DNA from: an uncultured Alphaproteobacteria bacterium | GTDB lineage: Bacteria; Pseudomonadota; Alphaproteobacteria; Methylaequorales; Methylaequoraceae | Direction of reading: 5' to 3' | Length of the DNA: 33,481 bases | Assembly (NCBI GenBank): GCA_902523675.1 | Contig: CABZAL010000010.1 | Span: 1-33,481, forward strand | Part shown: positions 1-7,914 of the stretch, one piece after another | Numbering within the stretch: the stretch's first letter is position 1 | Layout: the number at the start of each line of letters is the position of its first letter | Notes under the pieces: generated by a model | Database searches by the model: none | What the model saw: only the letters and a program-made list of their open reading frames with translations | What the model was told of the DNA's origin: nothing | Program-made: the position numbers and the translations under genes

Positions 1-803
1 GAAATGCTCTCTTTGAAAAAAATACTGCCAAAGACTACTGATAAAATTTGACCAAAACTCCTTTTTATAGATTCCATTATAGAAACATATGTTAATTTGA
101 TTGCCAAAAATTGAAGTATTGTGGCAGTTGTTCCAATTAAAACTGTGATTAGTATTAATAATTTATTTTTTCTAATTATTTGAAAATCCCTTTGTATTGA
201 ATTCTTGTGCAAGCAAAACAGAACCAGAAAAATTCCAACTGCTTGAATTAATCCATGAAAATTCATAGAGCTAAATTTAAAACAAATTTTGTCAATAATT
301 GGCGTTAGACTCCATAGAAAAGAAACGTACAGCATATATTTTGCTGATTTATTATTTAAAATAGAAAATATACTATCGTAAATCCCAGTTAATGAAATTT
401 TTTTGGAATATAATACTGTGGCACCAAAAACAATAAACACTATACCAAAATATTGAGTTATTACTAAATTTTCTTTTAACATTAAAGACGATAATAACGC
501 ACTAAACAATGGTGTGAATGAAAGTAATGGAATTGTTAAGCTAAGTTCAGATTTTTTGATAGATTCTAAAAATAGTAAAGCAGATATTATGCTAATAATA
601 ATTAAACATACTCCGGGAATTAAATATGAAATTATATCAATTCTAAATCCATCTAAAATCACCCAAACAAAAAAGATTAAGATTTGAGTAATAGAAAAAA
701 TTATCAGAAGTGAAATCGAGGAAATTTTTTCTAATGTTAACTTTCTGCTTACGTCAAATAATGACCAGAAAATGCCAGAGACTATACAAATAAAAATTGC
801 CAT
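1..803 (-). CDS. EamA/DMT-family membrane transporter (3' end cut by window edge)
   Basis: Reading the minus strand from an ATG at 803 gives an open frame that runs off the left edge (267 codons seen, no stop). The protein is strongly hydrophobic, with about nine likely membrane helices, and begins MAIFICIVSGIFWSLFDVSR. The pattern of short helices in two halves, with a Glu-Lys-containing loop near the middle (SLMLKENL) and again near the visible end (FGSIFFKES), is typical of EamA-type 10-helix metabolite exporters. Only the last helix or so should be missing. The substrate cannot be inferred. It lies 49 bases downstream of flgF on the same strand, with an AAGAGA-like ribosome site, but an A/T tract separates it and it has no obvious flagellar role. 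Confidence 0.8.
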   Translation of the reverse strand, partial: MAIFICIVSGIFWSLFDVSRKLTLEKISSISLLIIFSITQILIFFVWVILDGFRIDIISYLIPGVCLIIISIISALLFLESIKKSELSLTIPLLSFTPLFSALLSSLMLKENLVITQYFGIVFIVFGATVLYSKKISLTGIYDSIFSILNNKSAKYMLYVSFLWSLTPIIDKICFKFSSMNFHGLIQAVGIFLVLFCLHKNSIQRDFQIIRKNKLLILITVLIGTTATILQFLAIKLTYVSIMESIKRSFGQILSVVFGSIFFKESI

Positions 804-830
804 TCGGCATTATAATCTCTTAAAAACTAG

Positions 831-852
831 AAAAAAATTTTTTTTTAAAAAA
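831..852. other. Pure A/T tract between flgF and the transporter gene
   Basis: A run of A7-T9-A6 lies directly after the flgF stop codon. It can form only an AT hairpin followed by a T run on the minus strand. It may attenuate transcription at the end of the flgBCDEF operon, but there is no GC-rich stem, so a terminator role is weakly supported. Confidence 0.3.
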
Positions 853-1644
853 CTACATACCAGGTAGTCTTAATAAACTTGCACCTGCAGAATCGAGTTC
901 TTCTGCCATTTGAATAAATTTAATATGCATTTCAAACTTTCTTTGATTTTCAAGAGAGTTTACCATTTCGTCAACTGAGTTAACATTACTCTTTTCTAGA
1001 AATCCAGAAATTATTCTGGCTTGCTGGTTAGCTTCAATTGGAACTTCTTCCTCTTCACCATCTTCATTTTGTAATGGAAGAATTCTTATATGTCCGTCCA
1101 AAGATTTTTTTAATTGCACCTCTTCAGCAGGAATTGATGTTCCCAAAATCGCTACTTCAACAGGTTCAGCATCAACTTCTCCTCCGAGTGGTTCGATAAA
1201 TATTTGTCCTTCTGGAGAAATATTGATTGATCTAAAAGCTGGGATTGCAATTGCTTGAAGCCCAGCATCTAACATTTGATTCCCTGCGCCGTCAAGTAAT
1301 TCGCCGTTTTCGTTAACTTGTAAGTCTCCTCTTCTAGAAAATGCAACTGATCCGCCATTCGTGGGTTGGATAATGAAATAACCATCATTCTTGATTGCAA
1401 CATCTAAATTATTTTTAGTATTTTCTAATTGACCTTGTTCTAGTGAAAAGCCCCCTGTATTCCTCGCTGACACAATTCTAGGTTCAATACCATTTTGCCT
1501 ATCTAAAAATATACTACTAAAGTCTGTGGCTACGTCTTGTTTAAATCCAGGTGTGTTAACATTAGCCAAATTATGCGCAATAGCAGTTTGATTTTCCATC
1601 AACATTTTTAAGCTATTAAGGGCTGTTTGTGCCATTCTATCCAT
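853..1644 (-). CDS. flgF: Flagellar basal-body rod protein FlgF
   Basis: This 263-aa protein has the flagellar axial-protein architecture. The N-terminal rod motif contains NLANVNTPGFK (about residues 25-35). A central hook/basal-body segment contains LDVAIKNDGYFII. The C-terminal motif is GFLEKSNVNSVDEMVNSLEN followed by a helical end. Length and the MDRMAQTALNSL start fit FlgF, a proximal-rod subunit between the MS ring and FlgG. It is the last gene of the flgB-C-D-E-F unit, 17 bases after flgE. No flgG, flgH or flgI follows, so the rest of the rod and the L/P rings must be encoded elsewhere. FlgF and FlgG are paralogous; operon position after flgE and the Asn-Ser-Val-Asp-Glu-Met C-terminal motif favour FlgF. 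Confidence 0.88.
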   Translation of the reverse strand: MDRMAQTALNSLKMLMENQTAIAHNLANVNTPGFKQDVATDFSSIFLDRQNGIEPRIVSARNTGGFSLEQGQLENTKNNLDVAIKNDGYFIIQPTNGGSVAFSRRGDLQVNENGELLDGAGNQMLDAGLQAIAIPAFRSINISPEGQIFIEPLGGEVDAEPVEVAILGTSIPAEEVQLKKSLDGHIRILPLQNEDGEEEEVPIEANQQARIISGFLEKSNVNSVDEMVNSLENQRKFEMHIKFIQMAEELDSAGASLLRLPGM

Positions 1645-1661
1645 AGGTCAATCCCAATGTG

Positions 1662-4600
1662 TTACATTCTAATATTTACAATTTGCTGAGTTGTTGCAGC
1701 AGTTGTTTCAATGGATTTTGCGTTTGCTTGGAAATTTCTTTGAGCTGTAATTAGATTCACAAGTTCTTCTGTAATATCCACATTAGAACGCTCCAATGAA
1801 CCTGATAAAATTGTACCAAATCCCTCAGAACCAGCTTCCCCTACTGTTGCTGTTCCAGAAACTGCAGTCTCTACATAAGTAGCATTTCCAATTTGTTTTA
1901 AACCATTTTGGTTGTTAAAGTTTGCAAGTACAATTTTTCCAAGAGGATTGTTCTGACCATTAGTGTAGTTAGCTCTAACAGTACCTGATGCGTCAATTTC
2001 CAATCCATCAAGTCTACCAGAAGTAAAACCATCTTGTGTAACATTTGTTACAGAGAACGGTTGAGCAAGCTGAGTCGATTTTGTAAAATCAATATCTAGA
2101 TCAATACTAAACCCTGCTTCTTGTTTTTCATAATGAACGCCTTGCTTTGGACTTATGATTGCACCTGATTTATCAAAAGTAAGCTCACCCTCATCAATGA
2201 ACAACGGGAAATATCCTGACACTACATCAGTTGGTGGCGTTTCAACTTTATTACCATTAGCATCAACAAAAAGGGCAACACCAGCAGCATTTTGTGATTG
2301 AGAAATGTTATATATTTGAGGTATTGTTCCAACACCTAAATCCACATCATCTAAACCAAATCTTGCAGCTCCTTTAATCTTTAAAGTTGAAGTTGTGCCT
2401 TTAGTTCCATTTGTAAAAGTAAATTTATTTGTCGAAGAATCATACTTTACAGTAATACCTCCTCCGACCGTACCAGCGGAATTTTCTACTTGATTAATTC
2501 TTTGTTGTAATGCTTCAGCGAGAGTAGATCCAACATAAAAACCGGTTGGAACTTCAATCACTCCACTAATTCCATCAACTGAAACGTTAAATACATTTTC
2601 ATTATTTGTATTTGATAATCTAAATACTTCCGTTAAATCTTCAGTTGCCGTTGCACCCGTAACAACTGCAGCGGTAGCAGCAAGACCTTTACCTTCGGTT
2701 TTAACCGTTGAAGTTTTGGTTGCGCCAATTCCTAAAAGTTGATTATCACCAGCAAAAAAATCTGTAGTATCAATAACTGAACCATCAGTAGTTGATAATG
2801 AATATCTTCCAATGGAAATATCGGAAGCTGTTTGTGCTGTTGTAACTCCAATTGCACCATTAGCTGCGATAGATTCTCCTGTTGTACCACTATTAAAAAT
2901 GAAGGATTTAAATTCACTGCTATATTCTACTTTTACACCGAATCTTTTATCGTTAAGTTGGACTTCAGCACCATCAGCAACAAAGGTGTCTCCAGAGAAT
3001 TTTTCTCCACCTTTAATTAAGGTTGCAGTTGTGGTTGCTAATGCTGGAATTCCTAAATTATTAGTAGCTGTAGCTGTTGAGGCTCCATACAATTTAAAAC
3101 TGTTAAAATTACTGTTTGTACCCGTTCCAAGAATATTTCTATCAACTTCAAACTGTAATTTTTGATTTAAAACATCATAACTCACTTCTATAGCAGGATC
3201 TTTTTCGTCAACCCAATGGGTTGCTTCAGTAAGTCCACTTAAGGGTGTAAATGTGTCAGAAGCATGACCATCAGTAGCAGTTAGATTAATTGGTGTACCT
3301 GCAACTGCATTACTTAAAGAAGTTGCAAGTTTGAAATTATCTGCATCACTTTTAATTACATAATACGTTCTTCCATGATTCAGATTTGTATGATCAGATG
3401 TTGGTATAAATGCATCTGACGAATTACCACCACTCAAAGCTAAATCTATCACTCTTGCTGTTGATGCAGTTGCATCAGCATAAGTTTCTGCCAATTTAAA
3501 AGCTGAACTTCCATCAGGATCAGCAACATAATAAGTTCTTCCATGTTGAAGACCTGATAGATTACTTTTGGGAGTAAAGGAATCTGTAGTTGAACCGTTT
3601 GTTGCTGTTAACGTAATTGCAGCCTGAGTTTTGCCTGTTGCATTTTCATAACTTGTTGCGAGTTTAAAACTGTTACTATCAACTTTAATAATGAAGTAAG
3701 TTGTAGCATCAGTTAAACCAGTTAAAGCTGTACCACCTGCTGAATAGGTAACAGCATCACCAGTACTAAAACCGTGAGCTGATGTATGAGAAATCACATT
3801 ATTTACTGGAGCTGTAGTATCAATAGTAACTGCAGATCCTGTTCCAGCTGCATTATAAACTACTGCTGAACCTTCTGTTAAAGCAGCTATATTTGCTTGA
3901 ACGATGGTATCGTTTGCTGCTGATACTACAGAACTACTAGTTGTATTCACAGTTCTGGAAGTTCCTCCACCAGAGCCAGCTACGACATCAAAAATATCAC
4001 CAGATTTATATACCAAAGTATCTCCTGTAACAAATCCATGTGCAGTGGATGTAAAAGTTTCGTTAGCAGTGCTAACAACATTTGCACTTGTCGTATCAAG
4101 AGTTAAAGCAGTTGGTGAAAAACCAGCTGTCGACATTGAATCTAAATGAGTACCGTCTGCATTTGTTAAATTAAATTCGGCACTGTCTACACCAATTATA
4201 CCTTCTCCTGAAAAACCAATAATATCATCATTGGTGTATGCATGTTTGTTTGATGTACCAATTTCTCTAAGAACAATTTTTTTATTACTAAAGTTTACTG
4301 TTGCATCCTTATAAACATTATCTGCGCCTTCAAAAAAGCCTTCAACAGAAGTAGACAAATCACTGTAAACATTTACATTCGATTCTGTTAAATTAAAACT
4401 TGAATCTGGAAAACTCATTCCAGAAGTACTAGCTTGAATGAAGAAGTTTCCATTTGAATCAGTTGACTGAGATGAAACAGTAAACTCTCTACCGTTGAGA
4501 AATGCTCCATTTGCAGTTTCGGTAGCTGATTCGTCAAATAAACCCATCACTCTTACTTTTTCATTGACTGTAAATCCAGGATCATTGGATCCAAAATAAA

Positions 4601-6305
4601 TTTTAACAGTATTTTCAGTATGTGAATATTCAATTGTATTGCTACTATTATTAGCTGATACGGCATTTTTTGAATCATAAACATTTAGTTGCGGACTATT
4701 TTGATAATATGAATATGTTAAATATTTCGCTGCTTCTGTAACTGCCGTGACTGAACCTGCAGCTGCACTTCCACCATCTCTATATGTGAGATTAAAAACT
4801 TGATTTTGATTCAGTACAGTTGACATAGCTGAACCCACATTTCTTGCAAATAAAGCTGAATTTACTCCCAAAGCAGTCGCGCTTTGTACAGTATCAGTTG
4901 AATCAACTGCATATTCGTTAAGAGTTGAATTTATTCTTGCTTGAACGTGTGCTAAAAATTGATCTTTTGTAAAGTCAGGTGAAACACCTGTTAAGGTAAT
5001 TCCTTCAACATCTGACACATATGAATCTGAAAGCAGATCTACCGATATGGGTGTTGTAAGTCCAGTAGAAGTTCCGTCTGCATTAAGTTTTAGTAAATCA
5101 ATTGATATAGTATCATCGACATTTCTTACAATTTGTATTTTTTTATCATCGCCATATGCAGCATTTACTGCTCTTTGAATTTCCGTAGAAAGTTGCGCGG
5201 CATTGTAAGATCCAGGTCTAATGTCCACGTTAATAGGTGTATCTGCATTATCTACGTTGATTGTTAAAAAATTTGTACCCCAATAAACATTTGATGTAGT
5301 ATCACCACTTTCTCTAGTTGAATTAAATTGAACTGGATCCGTAACGATTGTTACAGTTTTATCACCTTCATCACCAAAATCGAATGCACTAGTTTCACCT
5401 CTGATTGACGCAGGGGTTGAATCAACAAGTGTTCTTAGATCATCTAATTTATGAAGAGGTGAGCCTTTTCCTTCCAAAAAGTAGTTATCGTCAGGAACAG
5501 AGGTTGTTTGTTGACCAAATCTATCAATAAATATTTGTTGTTTCGTATCACTAACAGCGGGAACTAAATCAGGTTCAATTACAGTATCATTAATAACTAA
5601 TCTAGTTTCAAATTTATTAGTAGGATCTGCAGCTGAAGCTGCTTGAGTTCTTATGAAAAAAATTGTTGCAATTGTTGGGTTACCTAAATCATCAAAGATT
5701 GTTATAGATGTTGAATTATTATAGGTTTCTGGATCATTAGCATTAAAAGCATAACCAGATGCAAATTGTGCTTTTTCAGGAATAACTTCAGCTGTTGCTG
5801 GAACGTTAACACCCAAATCAATAGCAGATGTTGCTTGAGGAGTTCCAGAAGTAATTGGAAGTTGAAGTGGGTTAGCACTTACTAAATCTTTAGCGGTTAC
5901 AGATCCGTCGGCATTAACCGGATATGCCAAAACGAACTGTCCTGATGAATCAACAACATATCTATCATTATTAACGTTAAATGAGCCATTTCGTGTATAT
6001 ACGGTTTGTGTTGATGTCAAAGAGGGTTGAAGAGCAAAAAATCCTTGACCTGAAATTGCTAAGTCTAATGCGTTTAAAGAAGAACTAATATTTCCCTGAG
6101 TGAACTGTTGTTTTACACCTTTAAGAATAGTACCAGAACCAATAGATGATGATGCATTCTGAAGAGGAGAGGTAGCAAAAATATCACCAAATTCTGCTCT
6201 GGATCTTTTAAAACCAGTTGTGTTTACGTTAGCAATATTATTTGAAGTTGCAGATATATCTGATTGTGAACCATTTAGTCCTGTTAATGCGGTATAAAAT
6301 GACAT
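1662..6305 (-). CDS. flgE: Giant flagellar hook protein FlgE with internal repeats
   Basis: This 1547-aa protein builds the hook, the universal joint between rod and filament. Its ends are canonical FlgE: MSFYTALTGLNGSQSD, then NNIANVNTTGFKRSRAEFGD at residues about 22-41, and at the C-terminus GSLERSNVDITEELVNLITA followed by QRNFQANAKSIET. Typical FlgE proteins are about 400-450 aa, so roughly 1100 residues are inserted in the surface-exposed middle. The insert is rich in Thr, Ser, Ala, Asp and Asn, and appears to lack cysteine and tryptophan almost entirely. It includes three tandem units of about 55 aa near residues 866-1030, each with a core like TYYVIKxDxxxFKLAxSxxxA, and before them two AHGFxTGDxxxY motifs (about residues 752 and 841). 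A strong GAGGAG ribosome site precedes the ATG, 16 bases after flgD. The reading frame is intact throughout. Confidence 0.93.
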   Translation of the reverse strand: MSFYTALTGLNGSQSDISATSNNIANVNTTGFKRSRAEFGDIFATSPLQNASSSIGSGTILKGVKQQFTQGNISSSLNALDLAISGQGFFALQPSLTSTQTVYTRNGSFNVNNDRYVVDSSGQFVLAYPVNADGSVTAKDLVSANPLQLPITSGTPQATSAIDLGVNVPATAEVIPEKAQFASGYAFNANDPETYNNSTSITIFDDLGNPTIATIFFIRTQAASAADPTNKFETRLVINDTVIEPDLVPAVSDTKQQIFIDRFGQQTTSVPDDNYFLEGKGSPLHKLDDLRTLVDSTPASIRGETSAFDFGDEGDKTVTIVTDPVQFNSTRESGDTTSNVYWGTNFLTINVDNADTPINVDIRPGSYNAAQLSTEIQRAVNAAYGDDKKIQIVRNVDDTISIDLLKLNADGTSTGLTTPISVDLLSDSYVSDVEGITLTGVSPDFTKDQFLAHVQARINSTLNEYAVDSTDTVQSATALGVNSALFARNVGSAMSTVLNQNQVFNLTYRDGGSAAAGSVTAVTEAAKYLTYSYYQNSPQLNVYDSKNAVSANNSSNTIEYSHTENTVKIYFGSNDPGFTVNEKVRVMGLFDESATETANGAFLNGREFTVSSQSTDSNGNFFIQASTSGMSFPDSSFNLTESNVNVYSDLSTSVEGFFEGADNVYKDATVNFSNKKIVLREIGTSNKHAYTNDDIIGFSGEGIIGVDSAEFNLTNADGTHLDSMSTAGFSPTALTLDTTSANVVSTANETFTSTAHGFVTGDTLVYKSGDIFDVVAGSGGGTSRTVNTTSSSVVSAANDTIVQANIAALTEGSAVVYNAAGTGSAVTIDTTAPVNNVISHTSAHGFSTGDAVTYSAGGTALTGLTDATTYFIIKVDSNSFKLATSYENATGKTQAAITLTATNGSTTDSFTPKSNLSGLQHGRTYYVADPDGSSAFKLAETYADATASTARVIDLALSGGNSSDAFIPTSDHTNLNHGRTYYVIKSDADNFKLATSLSNAVAGTPINLTATDGHASDTFTPLSGLTEATHWVDEKDPAIEVSYDVLNQKLQFEVDRNILGTGTNSNFNSFKLYGASTATATNNLGIPALATTTATLIKGGEKFSGDTFVADGAEVQLNDKRFGVKVEYSSEFKSFIFNSGTTGESIAANGAIGVTTAQTASDISIGRYSLSTTDGSVIDTTDFFAGDNQLLGIGATKTSTVKTEGKGLAATAAVVTGATATEDLTEVFRLSNTNNENVFNVSVDGISGVIEVPTGFYVGSTLAEALQQRINQVENSAGTVGGGITVKYDSSTNKFTFTNGTKGTTSTLKIKGAARFGLDDVDLGVGTIPQIYNISQSQNAAGVALFVDANGNKVETPPTDVVSGYFPLFIDEGELTFDKSGAIISPKQGVHYEKQEAGFSIDLDIDFTKSTQLAQPFSVTNVTQDGFTSGRLDGLEIDASGTVRANYTNGQNNPLGKIVLANFNNQNGLKQIGNATYVETAVSGTATVGEAGSEGFGTILSGSLERSNVDITEELVNLITAQRNFQANAKSIETTAATTQQIVNIRM
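3225..3735 (-). repeat. Three tandem ~55-aa repeats within flgE
   Basis: Three diverged copies, spaced about 165-170 bases, sit around 3705-3640, 3540-3466 and 3375-3310. The protein cores read TTYFIIKVDSNSFKLATSYE, RTYYVADPDGSSAFKLAETY and RTYYVIKSDADNFKLATSLS. Each core is followed by a segment ending in DSFTP, DAFIP or DTFTP. The copies are recognisable at protein level but clearly diverged, so this is not a recent DNA duplication. The pattern looks like beta-rich surface modules. Confidence 0.8.
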
Positions 6306-6321
6306 ATGTTTACTCCTCTAT

Positions 6322-7029
6322 TTAATCATTTGTTTTGAGTTTAAGTGCTTCTGAAGCTGAAATTTCTCCAAAGTCTTTTAATTCCAAAAGAACATCTTCT
6401 GAATTCTTTGGTGTAGATGCTGCAATTACTTTGTTATAAACAGCAGTGGCTAACCCGTTAGTTAAATTCCCATTACCAGCAAATGCCTGTAGTGAAAGTT
6501 TTTGGGTAGATTTCAATATATCTTCAGGTATGTCAGCCCAGCTAAATCCTATGAGACCTTTCTTTTGAGAACCTAAATCAATAGTATGTACAATTTCTCC
6601 TTTGGAATTTGAAATTGTTAAACCAACATTATTTGAAGATGCAGGTAAATCTATAACACCGTGGATTTCTCCATTATCATCTGGAGTAACTGTTTGTCCA
6701 GGTACTAACACAGATGTACCTAAAAATGAAGCTGCTGTAGCAATTCTATTTGGTTCTAAACGCTCACCTAGGTTAGTTAAATTATTATTAATCTCTGTTA
6801 TTCCTGTAACAGTCGAAAATTGAGCCATCTGTGCTATAAAGTCACCGTTATCCATTGGAGAAAATGGATCCTGATTCTGAAGTTGCGCTGTCATCAATTT
6901 TAGGAATTCTGCTTGTCCTAATACAGAAGAATCTTTTTTTATATTCTTTTTTTCATCTGAAGAATTTATTCCTAACTTATCCAGAATATTATTTAAGGAT
7001 TGATCTGAGGTTTTTGTTACATCTGTCAT
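6322..7029 (-). CDS. flgD: Flagellar hook assembly (hook cap) protein FlgD
   Basis: FlgD caps the growing hook and guides polymerisation of FlgE, then is discarded. The conserved N-terminal segment is clear at residues about 37-80: LGQAEFLKLMTAQLQNQDP, then PMDNGDFIAQMAQFSTVTGI. After it come the beta-rich FlgD Ig-like/tudor region (GTSVLVPG, later GFSWADIPEDIL) and a C-terminal tail. The 235-aa length is normal. The ribosome site AGGAGA is strong, and the gene lies 15 bases after flgC and 16 before flgE. It must work with an unusually large FlgE, yet FlgD itself is not enlarged. Confidence 0.95.
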   Translation of the reverse strand: MTDVTKTSDQSLNNILDKLGINSSDEKKNIKKDSSVLGQAEFLKLMTAQLQNQDPFSPMDNGDFIAQMAQFSTVTGITEINNNLTNLGERLEPNRIATAASFLGTSVLVPGQTVTPDDNGEIHGVIDLPASSNNVGLTISNSKGEIVHTIDLGSQKKGLIGFSWADIPEDILKSTQKLSLQAFAGNGNLTNGLATAVYNKVIAASTPKNSEDVLLELKDFGEISASEALKLKTND

Positions 7030-7044
7030 ATATATTCTCCTATT

Positions 7045-7458
7045 TTATTTTCCTAAATTAGCTGTTTTCATCATAAGTGCTTTGATGGTTGAAATTACTT
7101 CTACATTATTTTGATATTGTCTTGAGGCCTCAAGCATTTCAACATACTCTTCTTCAGCATTGACAGGAGCCTTGTAAATAAAACCTTCCTGATCCGCAAG
7201 AGGATGACCGGGTTTGTATTCTTTAATTGGTTCAATATCCATCTGTTTAACTGTTACAGCGTCCACCGTAGAAATTCCCCTTTTTCTGATTATATCCATG
7301 TATTGAGTTTCAAAAACCGGCTTAATAGGTTTATAAGCATCTTCTGGATTACTTGCAATATTATCAGCATTAGCTAAATTACTTGCGATTGCGTTTAATC
7401 TAACTAATTGTGCACCCATTGCTCGTTTTGTAATGTTATAAATATTTTTAATTTCCAT
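7045..7458 (-). CDS. flgC: Flagellar basal-body rod protein FlgC
   Basis: FlgC is a proximal-rod subunit. The 137-aa protein has the family start (MGAQLVRLNAIASNLANAD, residues about 14-32), a central GFIYKAPVNAEEEYVEMLEA segment and the C-terminal SRQYQNNVEVISTIKALM helix. Length is typical. Its ATG overlaps the flgB stop by one base (TAATG), and an AAGGGG ribosome site lies inside the end of flgB, so the two genes are probably translationally coupled. Confidence 0.95.
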   Translation of the reverse strand: MEIKNIYNITKRAMGAQLVRLNAIASNLANADNIASNPEDAYKPIKPVFETQYMDIIRKRGISTVDAVTVKQMDIEPIKEYKPGHPLADQEGFIYKAPVNAEEEYVEMLEASRQYQNNVEVISTIKALMMKTANLGK

Positions 7459-7847
7459 TATTCACCCCTTATAGCACTCATTAATCCTTGTAATTTTCCA
7501 TTTATAAAACTTAATGTAGTTTGATATCTAACCGCATTTTCTGCAAATTCCATTTGTTCAACAGCAAGTTCAACTGTATTTCCATCCATTGAAGGATTTA
7601 AAGATTGTCTATATTGAATTTTTCCTGGTAGGCTTTTAGACGCCACACTAAAATGCATATTATTAGTTGAATTTAAAGGCCCAGAACTTAAAGATCTTGC
7701 TAATTCTGTTTCAAATGTAATGTCTCTTGCTTTAAAATTAGGTGTTGCAGCATTTGCAATATTTGAAGCCAGAATTTCGTTTTTTCTATTGCGTATTTCT
7801 AGCGCTTTACTAAATATTTCGAATTGTTGTTTAATACTATTTGTCAT
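7458..7847 (-). CDS. flgB: Flagellar basal-body rod protein FlgB
   Basis: FlgB is the most proximal rod subunit. The 129-aa protein begins MTNSIKQQFEIFSKALEI and carries the rod motif NEILASNIANAATPNFKARD, then a C-terminal VELAVEQMEFAENAVRYQTT segment. The frame is open upstream to 7928, but the extra 27 residues are hydrophobic, unlike any FlgB, and would overlap the sigma-54 promoter and the start of the divergent gene. The ATG at 7847 gives the usual length and starts about 24 bases after the predicted transcription start. It is the first gene of flgB-C-D-E-F. Confidence 0.93.
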   Translation of the reverse strand: MTNSIKQQFEIFSKALEIRNRKNEILASNIANAATPNFKARDITFETELARSLSSGPLNSTNNMHFSVASKSLPGKIQYRQSLNPSMDGNTVELAVEQMEFAENAVRYQTTLSFINGKLQGLMSAIRGE

Positions 7848-7869
7848 ATTCTTAAAAAAAAGTTCAATT

Positions 7870-7885
7870 TGGTTTAGAAATTGCA
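7870..7885 (+). promoter_or_regulatory. Sigma-54-type promoter for the divergent 305-aa gene
   Basis: On the plus strand this reads TGGTTTAGAAATTGCA. The -12 box TTGCA is perfect, the GG-N10-GC spacing is correct, and the -24 box is weaker (TGGTTTA). The predicted start near 7896 leaves a 19-base leader that contains an AAAGAAAGG ribosome site before the ATG at 7915. The two divergent elements overlap at 7882-7885. Confidence 0.55.
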
Positions 7886-7897
7886 AATTGAATGCCA
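7882..7897 (-). promoter_or_regulatory. Sigma-54-type promoter for flgBCDEF
   Basis: On the minus strand this reads TGGCATTCAATTTGCA, a close match to the sigma-54 -24/-12 consensus (TGGCACR-N4-TTGCW) with GG and GC exactly ten bases apart. It would start transcription near 7871, 24 bases before the flgB ATG. It shares its TTGCAA core with a divergent element on the plus strand. Confidence 0.8.
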
Positions 7898-7914
7898 AAG
7901 AAAGGTATAAAAAA

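Noticed and set aside
2732-4149. Several 60-120 codon frames on either strand inside flgE
   Set aside because: They lie in other frames of the intact flgE coding sequence, have biased low-quality composition and no ribosome sites.
7720-7914. 65-residue N-terminal extension of the 305-aa protein
   Set aside because: It would be read through the complement of flgB. A good ribosome site precedes the ATG at 7915.
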